A stretch of 64,000 nucleotides of DNA from an uncultured Clostridium sp. (GTDB lineage Bacteria > Bacillota > Clostridia > TANB77 > CAG-508), in NCBI GenBank assembly GCA_947244325.1, contig CAMXJY010000008.1, positions 33,416-97,415 on the forward strand. The letters run 5' to 3'. Every line of letters starts with the position of its first letter. Within the stretch, counting starts at the first letter, position 1. The notes under the pieces were generated by a model. The model was not told the DNA's origin. It worked only from the letters and a program-made list of their open reading frames with translations, and did no database searches. Below, one piece after another: positions 34,356 to 43,624 of this stretch. Position numbers and translations under genes: made by a program.

Positions 34356-35531
34356 TTACTTTTCAAAACTCTTTTTACTGTTTATGTGTTTTCTTGTAAT
34401 CTCCATCAAATTCAATTTTGTAAATTCTTCTACCTGAACTTTTGATCTATCTTTTTTACTATTTTTTACAATCTCTGCAATTACTGCTTTTTTATTTTCT
34501 TCTTTTTGCATGTCAATAAAATCTATTACAATTATTCCACTAATATCTCTTAATCTAATTTGTTTTGATATTTCTTTAGCTGCTTCAATATTAACAGCTG
34601 TTATAGTTTCTTCTGCATCATTTTTTCCTATAAATTTTCCAGAATTCACATCTATTGCTACTAATGCTTCTGTTTTATCTATTGTGATAAATGCACCACT
34701 TTTAAGCCATACTTTTTTATTTTCAGCTAGCTTCATTTGTTTTTCTAAAGAATATTTTGATAAAATATTTTCATCAATTTCTATATTTACTGTAGAATCT
34801 ATTTCATCTAATATTGATTTTACATTTTCTAAATCTTCTTCATTTTGCAAAATTATTTTATCAAGATTGCTATCAACTAAATCAATAATTGTTTTCTTTA
34901 AAACTCCACCTTTATCATATATTTTTTGTGGAAATTTTTCTACTTGTTTTAATTTTATATTTTTCCATTTTTCAATAGTTTTTAAAATATCATTTTTTAT
35001 TTCATCTTCTGCTCGTCCTTCTGCTACAGTTCTAATTATTGCCCCTGTCCCGTTTGGTAAATATTTACTTACTATTTCTTTTAATCTTGCTTTTTCATTT
35101 TCATCTTCGATTTTTTGTGAAACTGTTATAAAATTTGCATTTGGCATAAATACCACAAATCTACTTGTTAAACTAATATGAGTAGATAATCTAGGTCCTT
35201 TTTTATCTACAGCTTCTTTTTTTACTTCAACAATTAATGGGTCTCCTGGTTTTATTAATTTATTTATTGGCTTTTCTTCTACTTCTTCATTTTTGGTTAT
35301 ATCAACCTTAGGCAAAATGTCTTTTACATGTATAAAAGCATTTCTTTTTTCTCCAATATTAACAAAAGCTGATTGCAGACCTGTTAAAACATTTTGTACT
35401 TTTCCTACATAAATGTTTCCTTCTATTGATTTGTCTTCTTCATCTTCCTCATATTTTTCAACTAATTCTTCATCTTCAATTAATGCAATTATTTTTCTAT
35501 TATTTGAGCTACAAATTACTAATTCTTTCAT
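34356..35531 (-). CDS. rng: Ribonuclease E/G family endoribonuclease
   Basis: 391 residues. An S1-like domain at the N-terminus (GNIYVGKVQNVLTGLQSAFVNIG...NAFIHVKDIL) leads to the catalytic half with the two metal-binding Asp motifs VAIDVNSGKF (Asp near 293) and IVIDFIDM (Asp near 337). The chain is short and lacks the zinc-link and C-terminal scaffold of E. coli RNase E, typical of RNase G-like proteins in Clostridia. It follows pth with no gap; both act on RNA or translation. Confidence 0.88.
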   Translation of the reverse strand: MKELVICSSNNRKIIALIEDEELVEKYEEDEEDKSIEGNIYVGKVQNVLTGLQSAFVNIGEKRNAFIHVKDILPKVDITKNEEVEEKPINKLIKPGDPLIVEVKKEAVDKKGPRLSTHISLTSRFVVFMPNANFITVSQKIEDENEKARLKEIVSKYLPNGTGAIIRTVAEGRAEDEIKNDILKTIEKWKNIKLKQVEKFPQKIYDKGGVLKKTIIDLVDSNLDKIILQNEEDLENVKSILDEIDSTVNIEIDENILSKYSLEKQMKLAENKKVWLKSGAFITIDKTEALVAIDVNSGKFIGKNDAEETITAVNIEAAKEISKQIRLRDISGIIVIDFIDMQKEENKKAVIAEIVKNSKKDRSKVQVEEFTKLNLMEITRKHINSKKSFEK

Positions 35532-36104
35532 TTAAACATCTTTCTTTTTATTAAATTTATTCATTGCTGAATCTATATTATTTTTCATAATTTCAGAAAT
35601 AGCATCTACTGCTATTTCTGCACCTTTATTAAGGCTTTCAAGTTCTTCATCTGATATATGTCCTATAACATGTGTAATCATATCTATATGCTCTTTTGGT
35701 TTTCCTATTCCTACTCTTATTCTACAAAAGTTCTCTGTATTTATACAATTTATAATAGATTTCATACCATTATGTGTTCCTGCTGAACCATTTTTTCTTA
35801 TTCTTATATTTCCTGGTTCTATGTCTATATCATCATATATTACTATAAGTTCATCTTCAGAAATCTTATAAAAGTTCATTGCCTCAATTACAGATTCTCC
35901 ACTTAAATTCATAAAGGTTTGTGGTTTTAATAAAATTACTTTTTCTCCATTTATTAATCCATTTCCTATTAAACCTTTAAATTTAGATTTATTTACTTCT
36001 ATATCATATTTTTCTGAAAGTTTATTTATAACATTAAATCCCATATTATGCCTTGTTTTTGAATAATCTGATTCTGGATTTCCTAAACCTACTATCAAAT
36101 ACAT
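35532..36104 (-). CDS. pth: Peptidyl-tRNA hydrolase
   Basis: 190 residues, full length. MYLIVGLGNPESDYSKTRHNMGFNVI contains the active-site Asn and His; LLKPQTFMNLSGESV and IVIYDDIDIEPGNIRIRKNGSAGTHNGMKSI are diagnostic. It releases tRNA from stalled peptidyl-tRNA. The stop codon touches the rng start, so the two are one operon. The 350-base gap upstream holds intergenic repeats. Confidence 0.96.
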   Translation of the reverse strand: MYLIVGLGNPESDYSKTRHNMGFNVINKLSEKYDIEVNKSKFKGLIGNGLINGEKVILLKPQTFMNLSGESVIEAMNFYKISEDELIVIYDDIDIEPGNIRIRKNGSAGTHNGMKSIINCINTENFCRIRVGIGKPKEHIDMITHVIGHISDEELESLNKGAEIAVDAISEIMKNNIDSAMNKFNKKKDV

Positions 36105-36155
36105 AATTTTACTCCTTTTAATCTATACTATTATACGGCATTTTTTTGATAATTA

Positions 36156-36335
36156 CAAGAACAAAAGTGGACATTATGAGAATTACAAAAGAAAAAACTT
36201 ATTGCAAATGTCCACGTCTTTGTTCTACGTGCCAAATTTACGTTAGTAAATTTGTGTACAAAATTGCTGAAGGCTTTATTTATTAGGAAATTCAGAGAAG
36301 TTCCTAATAAATAACAAAAGTGGACATTATGAAAA
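36156..36335 (+). repeat. GTGGAC-box hairpin repeat, copy 3 (best-preserved)
   Basis: AGAACAAAAGTGGACATT near 36158 reappears inverted near 36205-36225 (AATGTCCACG...TTTGTTCT), forming a hairpin. A linker then leads to a perfect 14-base stem (36276-36289, 36301-36314) and a second ACAAAAGTGGACATTATG at 36314. The two boxes are about 153 bases apart, giving the apparent repeat period. Confidence 0.75.
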
Positions 36336-36360
36336 TTGCATATCATTTTCTAATATACAC

Positions 36361-36419
36361 AAGCTTTAGCAAAGCCTTTATTTTATAGAAAGTGTGAAAC
36401 GTACTCCTATACAATAAAA
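36361..36419 (+). repeat. GTGGAC-box repeat, copy 4 (hairpin half)
   Basis: AGCAAAGCCTTTATTTTATAG (36368 onward) and the matching CTCCTATACAATAAAA form a degenerate version of the repeat hairpin, directly before the terminator of the phosphoglycerate-mutase-like gene. Confidence 0.5.
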
Positions 36420-36420
36420 A

Positions 36421-36444
36421 GAGTAAATCGTTTTTGATTTACTC
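36421..36444 (-). terminator. Rho-independent terminator
   Basis: GAGTAAATC (36421-36429) and GATTTACTC (36436-36444), followed on the minus strand by TTTTT, 10 bases after the stop of the gene at 36455. Confidence 0.8.
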
Positions 36445-36454
36445 TCTTCATATT

Positions 36455-37084
36455 CTAAACTTTTTTATCTTCTAAATGACTAAAATCATTTAATAATTCA
36501 ATTTCATAGCTTTTTGTATCACTATCATATGTAATAACATTTAAACATGTATTTTTTTGGCTATATTCTTTTCTTTTTTCTGCAAAAGGTAATCCTGTAA
36601 TCTTTCTTAAAAATGCTTCTATTGCAACACCATGTGAGCATATTAAAACATTTTTTCCAAGATTATTAGTTGCTATATTTGTCATAGTATTGTACATTCT
36701 TTCTGTTACTTCTTCTGTTGTTTCTTGCTCTGGAATTTCACAAATTTCATTTATATCATCTTGTATCTTTTTTATTTTAGGATCAATTCTATTAACTTCA
36801 TCCCACGTTTTTCCATCATAAATTCCAAAATACATTTCGCATAAACCTTCATCCTCAATTATTTGAAGATGATTCAAATCTGCTAATTCTTGTATTGTTT
36901 TACTTGTTCTTTTTGAAGTACTAGCATATGCTATATCAAATTTAATATTTTTTAATCTTTCTGTCATTTTTGATACATATTCTTTTCCTTGCTGTGTAAC
37001 TTCATAATCTGTTCTTCCTGTTAATCTATGTTCAATATTACCAACCGTTTGTGTATGTCTAACTAAATAAATTTTTGTTTTCAT
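36455..37084 (-). CDS. Histidine phosphatase (phosphoglycerate mutase family)
   Basis: 209 residues. The catalytic motif is YLVRHTQTVGNIEHRLTGRTD (RHT in place of the more common RHG/RHA), with the second arginine block ASTSKRTSKTIQELA and the second histidine in VLICSHGVAIEAFLRKI. Such enzymes are phosphatases or cofactor-dependent mutases for small phosphorylated compounds. An alpha-ribazole or sugar phosphatase is possible; context gives no decision. Confidence 0.85.
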   Translation of the reverse strand: MKTKIYLVRHTQTVGNIEHRLTGRTDYEVTQQGKEYVSKMTERLKNIKFDIAYASTSKRTSKTIQELADLNHLQIIEDEGLCEMYFGIYDGKTWDEVNRIDPKIKKIQDDINEICEIPEQETTEEVTERMYNTMTNIATNNLGKNVLICSHGVAIEAFLRKITGLPFAEKRKEYSQKNTCLNVITYDSDTKSYEIELLNDFSHLEDKKV

Positions 37085-37141
37085 TTTATCTCCAATTCAT
37101 TAGCATAACTAATTTTTACCTTTATTAAAATTTATATTTCA

Positions 37142-38218
37142 TTAGTTTTTATCATCAAATTTTAAAATTGAAATGCCACCATTTTTAGATATACTATCTG
37201 CTGCTATTTTTTCTTCTACTGGTTTTACTGGTATTTTATGAGTTTCATTATTTGATGATGTAGAAATTGGAATTACTTTTGGTGAATCACTTGGAATTTC
37301 ATTTCCATTTACTGCTGTTGGTTCCTCACCTAAATATACATATTGTCTTTTTGGTATTACAGGTGAAAAAGTTTTATCTTTCATAGATTTTAATACTGCA
37401 TCTACTCTCATAGGAATACTAAAAGTTTCATTCTTTATAAAACTCATAAGATATGGTTGTAATCTTTCAGGTGTTTGCTCATATAATTCCATAAGATAAT
37501 ACATTACTAAATACATATCTGTACATCTTTTTAAATTAGGTGTAGACATTATACTTCCTTCTCTGTTTCTATAATATATGTATATTGGAAAAGCACCATA
37601 TTTTAATTTTTCTGCTAATATAGCTGCTTTTATTGAATATACCATATCTTCATAATACATTCCACCAATAAATTTTATATCATTCTCAATTAAAAATTCT
37701 CTTCTCCAAACTTTACTTGCAACTGGGAAATGCATATCGCATACTATTCTTGCTTCTCTTGTTGAATTTTCAGCTGTTGGTATATAAGCTTTATTACTTC
37801 CTCCTACATATTGAACTCCAAAATATGTAACGTCTGCTCCATCTTCTCCTAGTATTTCATCAATCTTTTTCAATGTATTTTTGCTATATAAAGTATCATC
37901 TCCATCAAGATATACTATATATTCTCCTTTAGCCTGTTCTACTGCTATATTTCTTGATATACTTGGTCCTGAATTTTCTTTATTAGCTATTACTTTTACT
38001 CTTGAATCCTTTTTTTCAAATTCTCTTAAAACTTCTAATGTATTATCTTTTGAACAATCATCTACAACGATTAATTCAAAATTTTTAAATTTTTGTTCTA
38101 ACACGCTCTTTATTGATGTTGACACTATTGTCTCTAAATTATATGCACATATAATAACACTAAATCTCAGATTTTCTGGTTTGTTTTCAACCTTTTCAGA
38201 ATTTTCAGATTTATTCAT
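37142..38218 (-). CDS. Family 2 glycosyltransferase
   Basis: 358 residues. A GT-A domain starts FSVIICAYNLETIVSTSIKSVL; VVDDCSKDNTLEVL binds nucleotide sugar, and the metal motif is VYLDGDDTLY near residue 105. The tail (about 300-358) is low-complexity, rich in Pro, Ser and Lys, unlike typical GT2 enzymes. No signal peptide. It probably adds sugar to an envelope glycan. Confidence 0.85.
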   Translation of the reverse strand: MNKSENSEKVENKPENLRFSVIICAYNLETIVSTSIKSVLEQKFKNFELIVVDDCSKDNTLEVLREFEKKDSRVKVIANKENSGPSISRNIAVEQAKGEYIVYLDGDDTLYSKNTLKKIDEILGEDGADVTYFGVQYVGGSNKAYIPTAENSTREARIVCDMHFPVASKVWRREFLIENDIKFIGGMYYEDMVYSIKAAILAEKLKYGAFPIYIYYRNREGSIMSTPNLKRCTDMYLVMYYLMELYEQTPERLQPYLMSFIKNETFSIPMRVDAVLKSMKDKTFSPVIPKRQYVYLGEEPTAVNGNEIPSDSPKVIPISTSSNNETHKIPVKPVEEKIAADSISKNGGISILKFDDKN

Positions 38219-38256
38219 ATTTTAATTTCCTCCTAAATATATAAAATATTCTTTTG

Positions 38257-39300
38257 TTATTCAATTATTTCTAGATAATCATATTCGCAAGCTCTCAATA
38301 ATCTATTCATTATTGCTACTCCAATTCCATATCTCTCCGTCCCTTCTATTAGAATTACATTAGCTCTTATTTGGTCTGCTTTTCTTAAAGCTGAAAAAAT
38401 ATTTTGAGCAACTTCTTCTAATTTATCTTTACTTCCTATACTTATATATCTACCTCGTGATACTACGATTCGTTCTTTATGTTCTTCAAATCCTAATATC
38501 ACAACATCTCCTTTGTATTCTTTAATAATCTTTTTCATTAGAAAAATTTGTGCTTCTTCATTGTTTGAATATATTAATTTGCATTTAGTGTTTGGTGCAT
38601 AATGCCTATACATTTCTTGATTTTCTATTAATTGTTCTTCATCTAGTGGATAAAAAACATTTCTGTCAAATTTTACTCTTCCTGCAACTCTTTCAAGCTC
38701 TTCTGGTGTAACACCTCCTGGTCTTAAAATCACAGGAACTTCGTCTATTACTTTTACCACTGTTGATTCTAATCCTATACTTGATTTTCCTCCGTCAACA
38801 ATAGCAGATACTCTACCTTCTAGTTCCTTTCTTATGTCTTCAATATTTGTACCACTTGGATTTCCAAATATATTTGCACTTGGTGCTGCAATTGGTACTC
38901 CTGAAAAAGTTATTATTCCTTTTGCTATAACATTTTCTGGTATTCTTATACCAACTGTATCTAATCCTGCTGTTACAATATCTGGAATAATCGGTTTTCT
39001 CTTTAATATAAGTGTAAATGGACCTGGCATAAAAGCATCTATTAATCTTTGCTCCATCTCTGTAATATCTTCTACATAGTCATTTATTTTTCTTCTATCC
39101 GCTAAATGAACTATTAATGGAGTGTTTGCTGGTTTGCCTTTTGCCATAAATATTTTCCCTACTGCTACAGGGTCTAATGCATTTGCTCCAATTCCATATA
39201 CTGTTTCTGTGGGGAAGATAACTAATTCGCCATTTTTTATTAAATTACATACTATTTTTAGTTCTTCTGTATTAGTTTTATCTCTCCAATTATAATACAT
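38257..39300 (-). CDS. tsaC: L-threonylcarbamoyladenylate synthase, Sua5 type
   Basis: 347 residues. The YrdC domain (about 10-205) shows LVIFPTETVYGIGANAL, KGKPANTPLIVHL, MPGPFTLIL and VPIAAPSANIFGNPSGT. A C-terminal Sua5 domain (about 215-347) with MYRHYAPNTKC places it with the long Sua5/YwlC form rather than short TsaC. It makes threonylcarbamoyl-AMP for the t6A tRNA modification. Confidence 0.93.
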   Translation of the reverse strand: MYYNWRDKTNTEELKIVCNLIKNGELVIFPTETVYGIGANALDPVAVGKIFMAKGKPANTPLIVHLADRRKINDYVEDITEMEQRLIDAFMPGPFTLILKRKPIIPDIVTAGLDTVGIRIPENVIAKGIITFSGVPIAAPSANIFGNPSGTNIEDIRKELEGRVSAIVDGGKSSIGLESTVVKVIDEVPVILRPGGVTPEELERVAGRVKFDRNVFYPLDEEQLIENQEMYRHYAPNTKCKLIYSNNEEAQIFLMKKIIKEYKGDVVILGFEEHKERIVVSRGRYISIGSKDKLEEVAQNIFSALRKADQIRANVILIEGTERYGIGVAIMNRLLRACEYDYLEIIE

Positions 39301-39419
39301 AAAGTTTCAACCTCATATTCTATTATACTATAAATTTATGTAAATTGTCAAATTATTGAAATTTGATTTTAGTCTATTTTTAGCCAAAGATTGCATATTT
39401 TTCCAGTAAAGTCAATTTA

Positions 39420-39450
39420 AAAATGCCACACTATTTCTAGCATGGCATTT
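39420..39450 (-). terminator. Rho-independent terminator
   Basis: AAATGCCA (39421-39428) pairs with TGGCATTT (39443-39450), followed on the minus strand by TTTTAAATT. It ends the transcript of the two glycan-associated genes just upstream. Confidence 0.75.
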
Positions 39451-39452
39451 AC

Positions 39453-40550
39453 TCATTTTTTCTCAATAAATCTATCAATTAGGTTTTCAAATTCGTCCAT
39501 TTTTAAATTTTCAAAGAATTTTTCTCTATTATTATTAATATTAGCTGATTGAATCATACTTTTGTTATATTTAATAGCTTGCTCAATATCTATTTCTTTT
39601 AGTACTGCGTTATTTTGTATTTCTTTAAGCAATTTATTTCCTTTTTCTGAATTAACAATAATTAATGATGTTCCCTTTTCGTCATTCATTTCTGGTACTA
39701 CATTATTAATTCCCCAAAAATCTGCTAAAGTTATATCTGATATTCTATGTTTCTTTTTAAATTCACATCTATAACAAGAATCTCTTAATGATATATCACT
39801 TAAAAACACTTTCATAAATAAATCTTCAATATGATCTATATATTTATTATTTTTATTATATTCAAATAATAATTGATATTCATTCCATCCTTTATTTTGT
39901 TTATTTCTGAAACTTATATTTTTAGGCTCATCATTATCTTGCTTTTTTCTGTATTCTAAATATTTTTTCCAAACTTCTTTTGATGGTACACCATGACATA
40001 TAAAATCTTGTGTATATAAATTATCATAATTTTTAAGCAAATATGATTTCAAACCTTCTACTTGACAAGGAGTACCTGTAAATAAAACTTCTCGTCCAGA
40101 ATTTAAGTCCTTTTTTACTTCTCTAAAAATTGTATTTATATCACTTTGAATATATTTTGACCCTCTAAACTTAGAAATTTCTTCTATAGTTTCTGCTCTA
40201 GAATGCTCTACTAAAAAGTTTTCATTAAAGCTTGCTCCATAAACAATTCCAGACTTATTTATTATATTTTCAGCTATTAAAGAAAACATTCCACCAGAAG
40301 AACTTTTCATTCTTATATTTTCATCTTTATTAATTGCTGCGTATGCTTTACTTTCTTCATTGTTTTCTTTCTTTTTATTTATTATAGGACATACTTTTTC
40401 ACACAATCCGCAATTAGTACAAATATTATAATTAATATTCGGATATTTAAAACCATATTCATCTTCAATCATTGATATTGCATTTTGTGGACATATATTT
40501 TTACATGAAAAACATCCACAACATTCTGTTTTATCTTTAATATCTATCAT
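39453..40550 (-). CDS. FrhB-like 4Fe-4S protein (coenzyme F420 hydrogenase beta-like)
   Basis: 365 residues. Two ferredoxin clusters at the N-terminus (CCGCFSCKNICP near 10-21, CTNCGLCEKVCP near 44-55), then FrhB N and C domains (SSSGGMFSLIAENI, VLFTGTPCQVEGL, DITLADFWGI). In genomes without F420 such proteins sit in polysaccharide clusters beside pyruvyl transferases, exactly as here with the next gene 6 bases away. Probable redox step in modification of an envelope polysaccharide; the exact reaction is unknown. Confidence 0.85.
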   Translation of the reverse strand: MIDIKDKTECCGCFSCKNICPQNAISMIEDEYGFKYPNINYNICTNCGLCEKVCPIINKKKENNEESKAYAAINKDENIRMKSSSGGMFSLIAENIINKSGIVYGASFNENFLVEHSRAETIEEISKFRGSKYIQSDINTIFREVKKDLNSGREVLFTGTPCQVEGLKSYLLKNYDNLYTQDFICHGVPSKEVWKKYLEYRKKQDNDEPKNISFRNKQNKGWNEYQLLFEYNKNNKYIDHIEDLFMKVFLSDISLRDSCYRCEFKKKHRISDITLADFWGINNVVPEMNDEKGTSLIIVNSEKGNKLLKEIQNNAVLKEIDIEQAIKYNKSMIQSANINNNREKFFENLKMDEFENLIDRFIEKK

Positions 40551-40556
40551 ATTATT

Positions 40557-41603
40557 CTATCTTTCTTCTAATTCTAATGCTTTTACTAAAAATTCTATTA
40601 CTTTTTTTCTCTCTTTTTCTAATATTTCATATGAATTACTATAGTCTACTTTCAAATTTTCTTCTGATATAGTACTATTAAATCTTCTATTTTCTAAATC
40701 AAATTTTTCTAAAAGAGTATCTATTCTAGAATTCATATTTCTCATTCCATCTTCATCTCTATCAAATATTAAAAATGGTCTATTAAATAATATTGAAAAA
40801 ACACAAGAATGAAAAGAATCTGTAAGCACTAAAAATGAATTTTTTATTAAATAAATAAACTCACTTGGTCCTGTTGCATAAAAACTATCTCTATCTAAAA
40901 TATCAATAACGTCGCATCCATTTTCCTTTGCAAATCTCTCTATTTCAGCATTCTTTTCTTCAGATACATTTCCTAAAAAATATTTTAAAATGTATTTATC
41001 ACTTTTAAGCATTTCCGGTTTTTTCATAACAGTCATCCATTTTTCTCTTGTAAGCATCATTGTAGGGTCAATTAGCACAACTGCATCTTCTCTTCCTGTA
41101 ATATTTTTAACTAATTTCTTTCCTGCATTTTCTCTTACTGATATTGATTTTACACCTTTTAAATGTTCATATTTCTCAAAATGCTCTTCTTCTATATCTT
41201 CTATTCCAAAACTAGCTGAAAAAGCAATTCTTTTTTCCTCTGGTGCAAATTCAGCAAATGAAAAATTGCTAAATCTTTCTGGAAATTCATGATTCCATAT
41301 TTGGTCACTTCCAATAACAAAATAGTCATACTTTTCATGAAAATTTTCTGGAACTTTATCATGAATAATAACCTCATCACTTATTTTTATATTTAAATTA
41401 TTAAAATCCAAAAATCTCTGTCTTCTTTCTGGTAATACTTTTTTTACTTCTTCTAAAAGATTGAACTCATCTATAATATTTACATTTTTAATTGTTTCTG
41501 CCTCTAGTTCAAGAGATTTTAAAATTTCTTGAACTGCATAATTTTGTAATCTATTTCCATAATTATCTTCATCATATATTGTTATAATTCCTACTTTTTT
41601 CAT
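40557..41603 (-). CDS. Polysaccharide pyruvyl transferase family protein
   Basis: 348 residues. GIITIYDEDNYGNRLQNYAVQEIL is the typical N-terminus; YFVIGSDQIWNHEF, AFSASFGIE and VLTDSFHSCVFSILFNRPFLIFDR match the PF04230 fold. Such proteins attach ketal pyruvate to sugars (as CsaB does) or perform related transfers. A GGAGG-type ribosome site supports the start. It forms a two-gene unit with the FrhB-like protein. Confidence 0.85.
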   Translation of the reverse strand: MKKVGIITIYDEDNYGNRLQNYAVQEILKSLELEAETIKNVNIIDEFNLLEEVKKVLPERRQRFLDFNNLNIKISDEVIIHDKVPENFHEKYDYFVIGSDQIWNHEFPERFSNFSFAEFAPEEKRIAFSASFGIEDIEEEHFEKYEHLKGVKSISVRENAGKKLVKNITGREDAVVLIDPTMMLTREKWMTVMKKPEMLKSDKYILKYFLGNVSEEKNAEIERFAKENGCDVIDILDRDSFYATGPSEFIYLIKNSFLVLTDSFHSCVFSILFNRPFLIFDRDEDGMRNMNSRIDTLLEKFDLENRRFNSTISEENLKVDYSNSYEILEKERKKVIEFLVKALELEER

Positions 41604-41694
41604 AATAGTGCCTCCTTTCTTTATTCTTCAAATAAAAGTATATATTCTTTCATAATAATGCAAAATTTTAATCAGGAATAATTTTCCTGTCGAC

Positions 41695-41736
41695 AAAAAA
41701 ATAACACCTAAAATCCATAAAGATTAATTAGGTATT
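41695..41736 (-). terminator. Terminator of the small ORF at 41770
   Basis: AACACCTAA (41703-41711) pairs with TTAGGTATT (41728-41736) with one G-T wobble, followed on the minus strand by seven T residues. It isolates the 47-residue ORF from the pyruvyl transferase gene. Confidence 0.75.
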
Positions 41737-41769
41737 ACTTTATATTTTATATAATATTTTGTATTTTAA

Positions 41770-41913
41770 TTATATTATTACCTTTTTAATCTTTTTTATA
41801 TTTGAGGTATTCAAATTAACCATAATATTTTTGGCTGGGGAATCAGTAGTAACGTCATTACTACTATATATAATCATATTTAAGTTTACATTTTTCTTCA
41901 TATTTTTAATCAT
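41770..41913 (-). CDS. 47-residue hypothetical peptide gene
   Basis: ATG 41911-41913 to TAA 41770-41772 encodes MIKNMKKNVNLNMIIYSSND followed by VTTDSPAKNIMVNL and a basic tail. AAGGA precedes the start. It has its own candidate promoter (41955-41983) and terminator (41695-41736), which argues for a real monocistronic gene in an otherwise gene-free stretch of 901 bases. No cysteines and no membrane segment; family unrecognised. The rest of the gap holds a GTGGAC-type repeat (42228-42420) and otherwise AT-rich sequence in which I see nothing. Confidence 0.5.
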   Translation of the reverse strand: MIKNMKKNVNLNMIIYSSNDVTTDSPAKNIMVNLNTSNIKKIKKVII

Positions 41914-41954
41914 GATTCCTTAATTGCCTTTCATATATTTTTTTAACACTTTAA

Positions 41955-41983
41955 ATTATACAGTATTTTTTTAAAAAATGCAA
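41955..41983 (-). promoter_or_regulatory. Promoter of the 47-residue ORF
   Basis: TATAAT (41955-41960) on the minus strand with TTGCAT (41978-41983) 17 bases upstream. The -10 is perfect and the -35 weak. It lies about 42 bases before the start codon. Confidence 0.45.
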
Positions 41984-42227
41984 TATAAAATGATATATTT
42001 TATATTTTCCATTTTTTCTCTTATAAACTCTATTATTCTAATTTAATCTTCCTTTTTTTACCACATCAAAATTATGGTTACTTTAATTTTGTTATGTAAA
42101 TAAAATTATTTTTTGTTTTTTTGCCATAAAAAATAGAATCAAGATTTTGTACGCAGTACAAAATGCTACAAAATCTAACTTCTACCATAATTACTTAATA
42201 CATAAATTTATCCACTAAGGATAAATT

Positions 42228-42420
42228 TCCTAATAATAGAACAATAGTGGACGATATTTAATATTAAAAAGACAAAACTTTACTGAATTGTCCATGTAAT
42301 TGTTCGATGCGCATAACTTATCTGTAGTTCACTTCGTTTCACACAGCTAAGAAATGTGCAAAAATTGCCGAATGCTTTATTTATTAGGAAGTTCGGAGAA
42401 CTTTTCTAATAAATAAAAAA
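42228..42420 (+). repeat. GTGGAC-box hairpin repeat, copy 5
   Basis: The order is a hairpin-arm remnant (TTTCCTAATAATAG), ACAATAGTGGACGATATT (42241), an inverted GTCCATGTAATTGTTC (42290), the block CATAACTTATCT shared with 34206, TAAGAAATGT, then a stem TTATTTATTAG/CTAATAAATAA. It matches copy 3 in layout over about 190 bases. Confidence 0.7.
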
Positions 42421-42421
42421 T

Positions 42422-42444
42422 GAGCAAGTTTTGTAAGCTTGCCC
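42422..42444 (-). terminator. Terminator after tagO
   Basis: GAGCAAG (42422-42428) and CTTGCCC (42437-42443) pair with one mismatch, followed on the minus strand by ATTTTTTATTT. Confidence 0.55.
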
Positions 42445-42504
42445 CATTTTTATATATTATTATTTCATTTAGTATAAAAATTCTAATGTCCATTTTCATT
42501 CTTT

Positions 42505-43611
42505 TTACTTTTTTTCTTCTTCTGAAACATCTTCTAATAATCTCTGCTTAAAAAATTCTTTATACCCCATGGCTATTATAATAATTACAATCATTGCAAA
42601 AGATAATGCTTTCCAAATTCCACTATCCATAAGTATTATTGCAAACATTCCAAATATAGCACTAATTCCATAAAGAATTAAAACAGCTTGTTTTTGTGTA
42701 AATCCTTTTTTTAACATTTGATGATGCAAATGACCTGCATCTGGTTCTATTATTGCTTTTAAAGATTTCCCATGTATTATTCTTCTTACTATAGCAAATA
42801 CTGTATCAAATATTGGTAATGCAAGTACCATCAAAGGTGCTACTATAACTATAGCTGTATAAGTTTTAGCTATACCTAAAATAGAAATTATTGATAAACA
42901 ATATCCTAAAAAGTTTGAGCCTGTATCACCTATAAAAGTTTTTGCTGGATTGAAATTATATGGTAAGAATCCACATAATGCCCCTCCTAAAGCTGTTATT
43001 AATACTATTGATATTATTGGTGAATTATTAAGTGAAAATATTATAAGTAATGATAAACAAGAAATTAAAGATATTCCTGTTGATAAACCATCTAGTCCAT
43101 CAATTAAATTCATTGCATTAGTTATTCCTACTATCCAAAATATTGTAAGAGCTAAATAAAAGAAATATCCTATTCCTGTATTTTCTATTTTAATAAATGA
43201 TATATCTAAATTATCAATACGTATTCCAAATTTTATTACAACTAGTGCTGCTATTATTTGTGCTACTAATTTTACCATAGCTGGAACACCTTTTACATCG
43301 TCAATAAAACAAGTTATTCCAATTATTAAAGCACCTAATGCAAAACCTATTAATTTTGTAATATAACTGTCCTGTTGTAAATCTATTTTATTTTCTACAG
43401 TCATTACTATTAACAAATATATTATTGATACAAAGAAACCTGCTATTACAGCTAGTCCACCTAATCTTGGCATAGGAATTTTATTAATACGTCTTTCATC
43501 TTTAGGTGTATCTACTGCCCCTAATTTTTTAGCTAAATTTATTGTATGTGGCGTTGCCATAAAAGCTGTTAAAAAAGCTATTGTAAAGGCTATCGCTATA
43601 TCTCCCCACAT
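42505..43611 (-). CDS. tagO: Undecaprenyl-phosphate N-acetylglucosaminyl 1-phosphate transferase
   Basis: 368 residues with about ten transmembrane helices. LGAVDTPKDERRINKIPMPRLGG is the family N-terminal loop; IDDVKGVP, NAMNLIDGLDGLSTG and FIGDTGSNFLGY are catalytic and substrate motifs; the HIHH-like loop appears as EPDAGHLHHQML. It starts wall teichoic acid or other undecaprenyl-linked glycans by transferring GlcNAc-1-P. rpiB lies just upstream on the same strand (13-base gap). Confidence 0.92.
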   Translation of the reverse strand: MWGDIAIAFTIAFLTAFMATPHTINLAKKLGAVDTPKDERRINKIPMPRLGGLAVIAGFFVSIIYLLIVMTVENKIDLQQDSYITKLIGFALGALIIGITCFIDDVKGVPAMVKLVAQIIAALVVIKFGIRIDNLDISFIKIENTGIGYFFYLALTIFWIVGITNAMNLIDGLDGLSTGISLISCLSLLIIFSLNNSPIISIVLITALGGALCGFLPYNFNPAKTFIGDTGSNFLGYCLSIISILGIAKTYTAIVIVAPLMVLALPIFDTVFAIVRRIIHGKSLKAIIEPDAGHLHHQMLKKGFTQKQAVLILYGISAIFGMFAIILMDSGIWKALSFAMIVIIIIAMGYKEFFKQRLLEDVSEEEKK

Positions 43612-43624
43612 AATTTTAACCTCA

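Noticed and set aside
34510..35181. 223-residue plus-strand frame opposite rng
   Set aside because: Antisense of the clearly conserved RNase E/G; Ser/Phe/Ile-rich low-information sequence.
36131..36346. Minus-strand frame of 71 residues over the repeats near pth
   Set aside because: It only translates the GTGGAC-box repeat twice (HNVHFC recurs); no protein family and no ribosome site.
39453..41913. RiPP biosynthesis idea: 47-residue peptide beside a 4Fe-4S protein
   Set aside because: The 4Fe-4S protein is FrhB-like, not radical SAM; the peptide lacks modifiable Cys or repeats; a terminator separates them.
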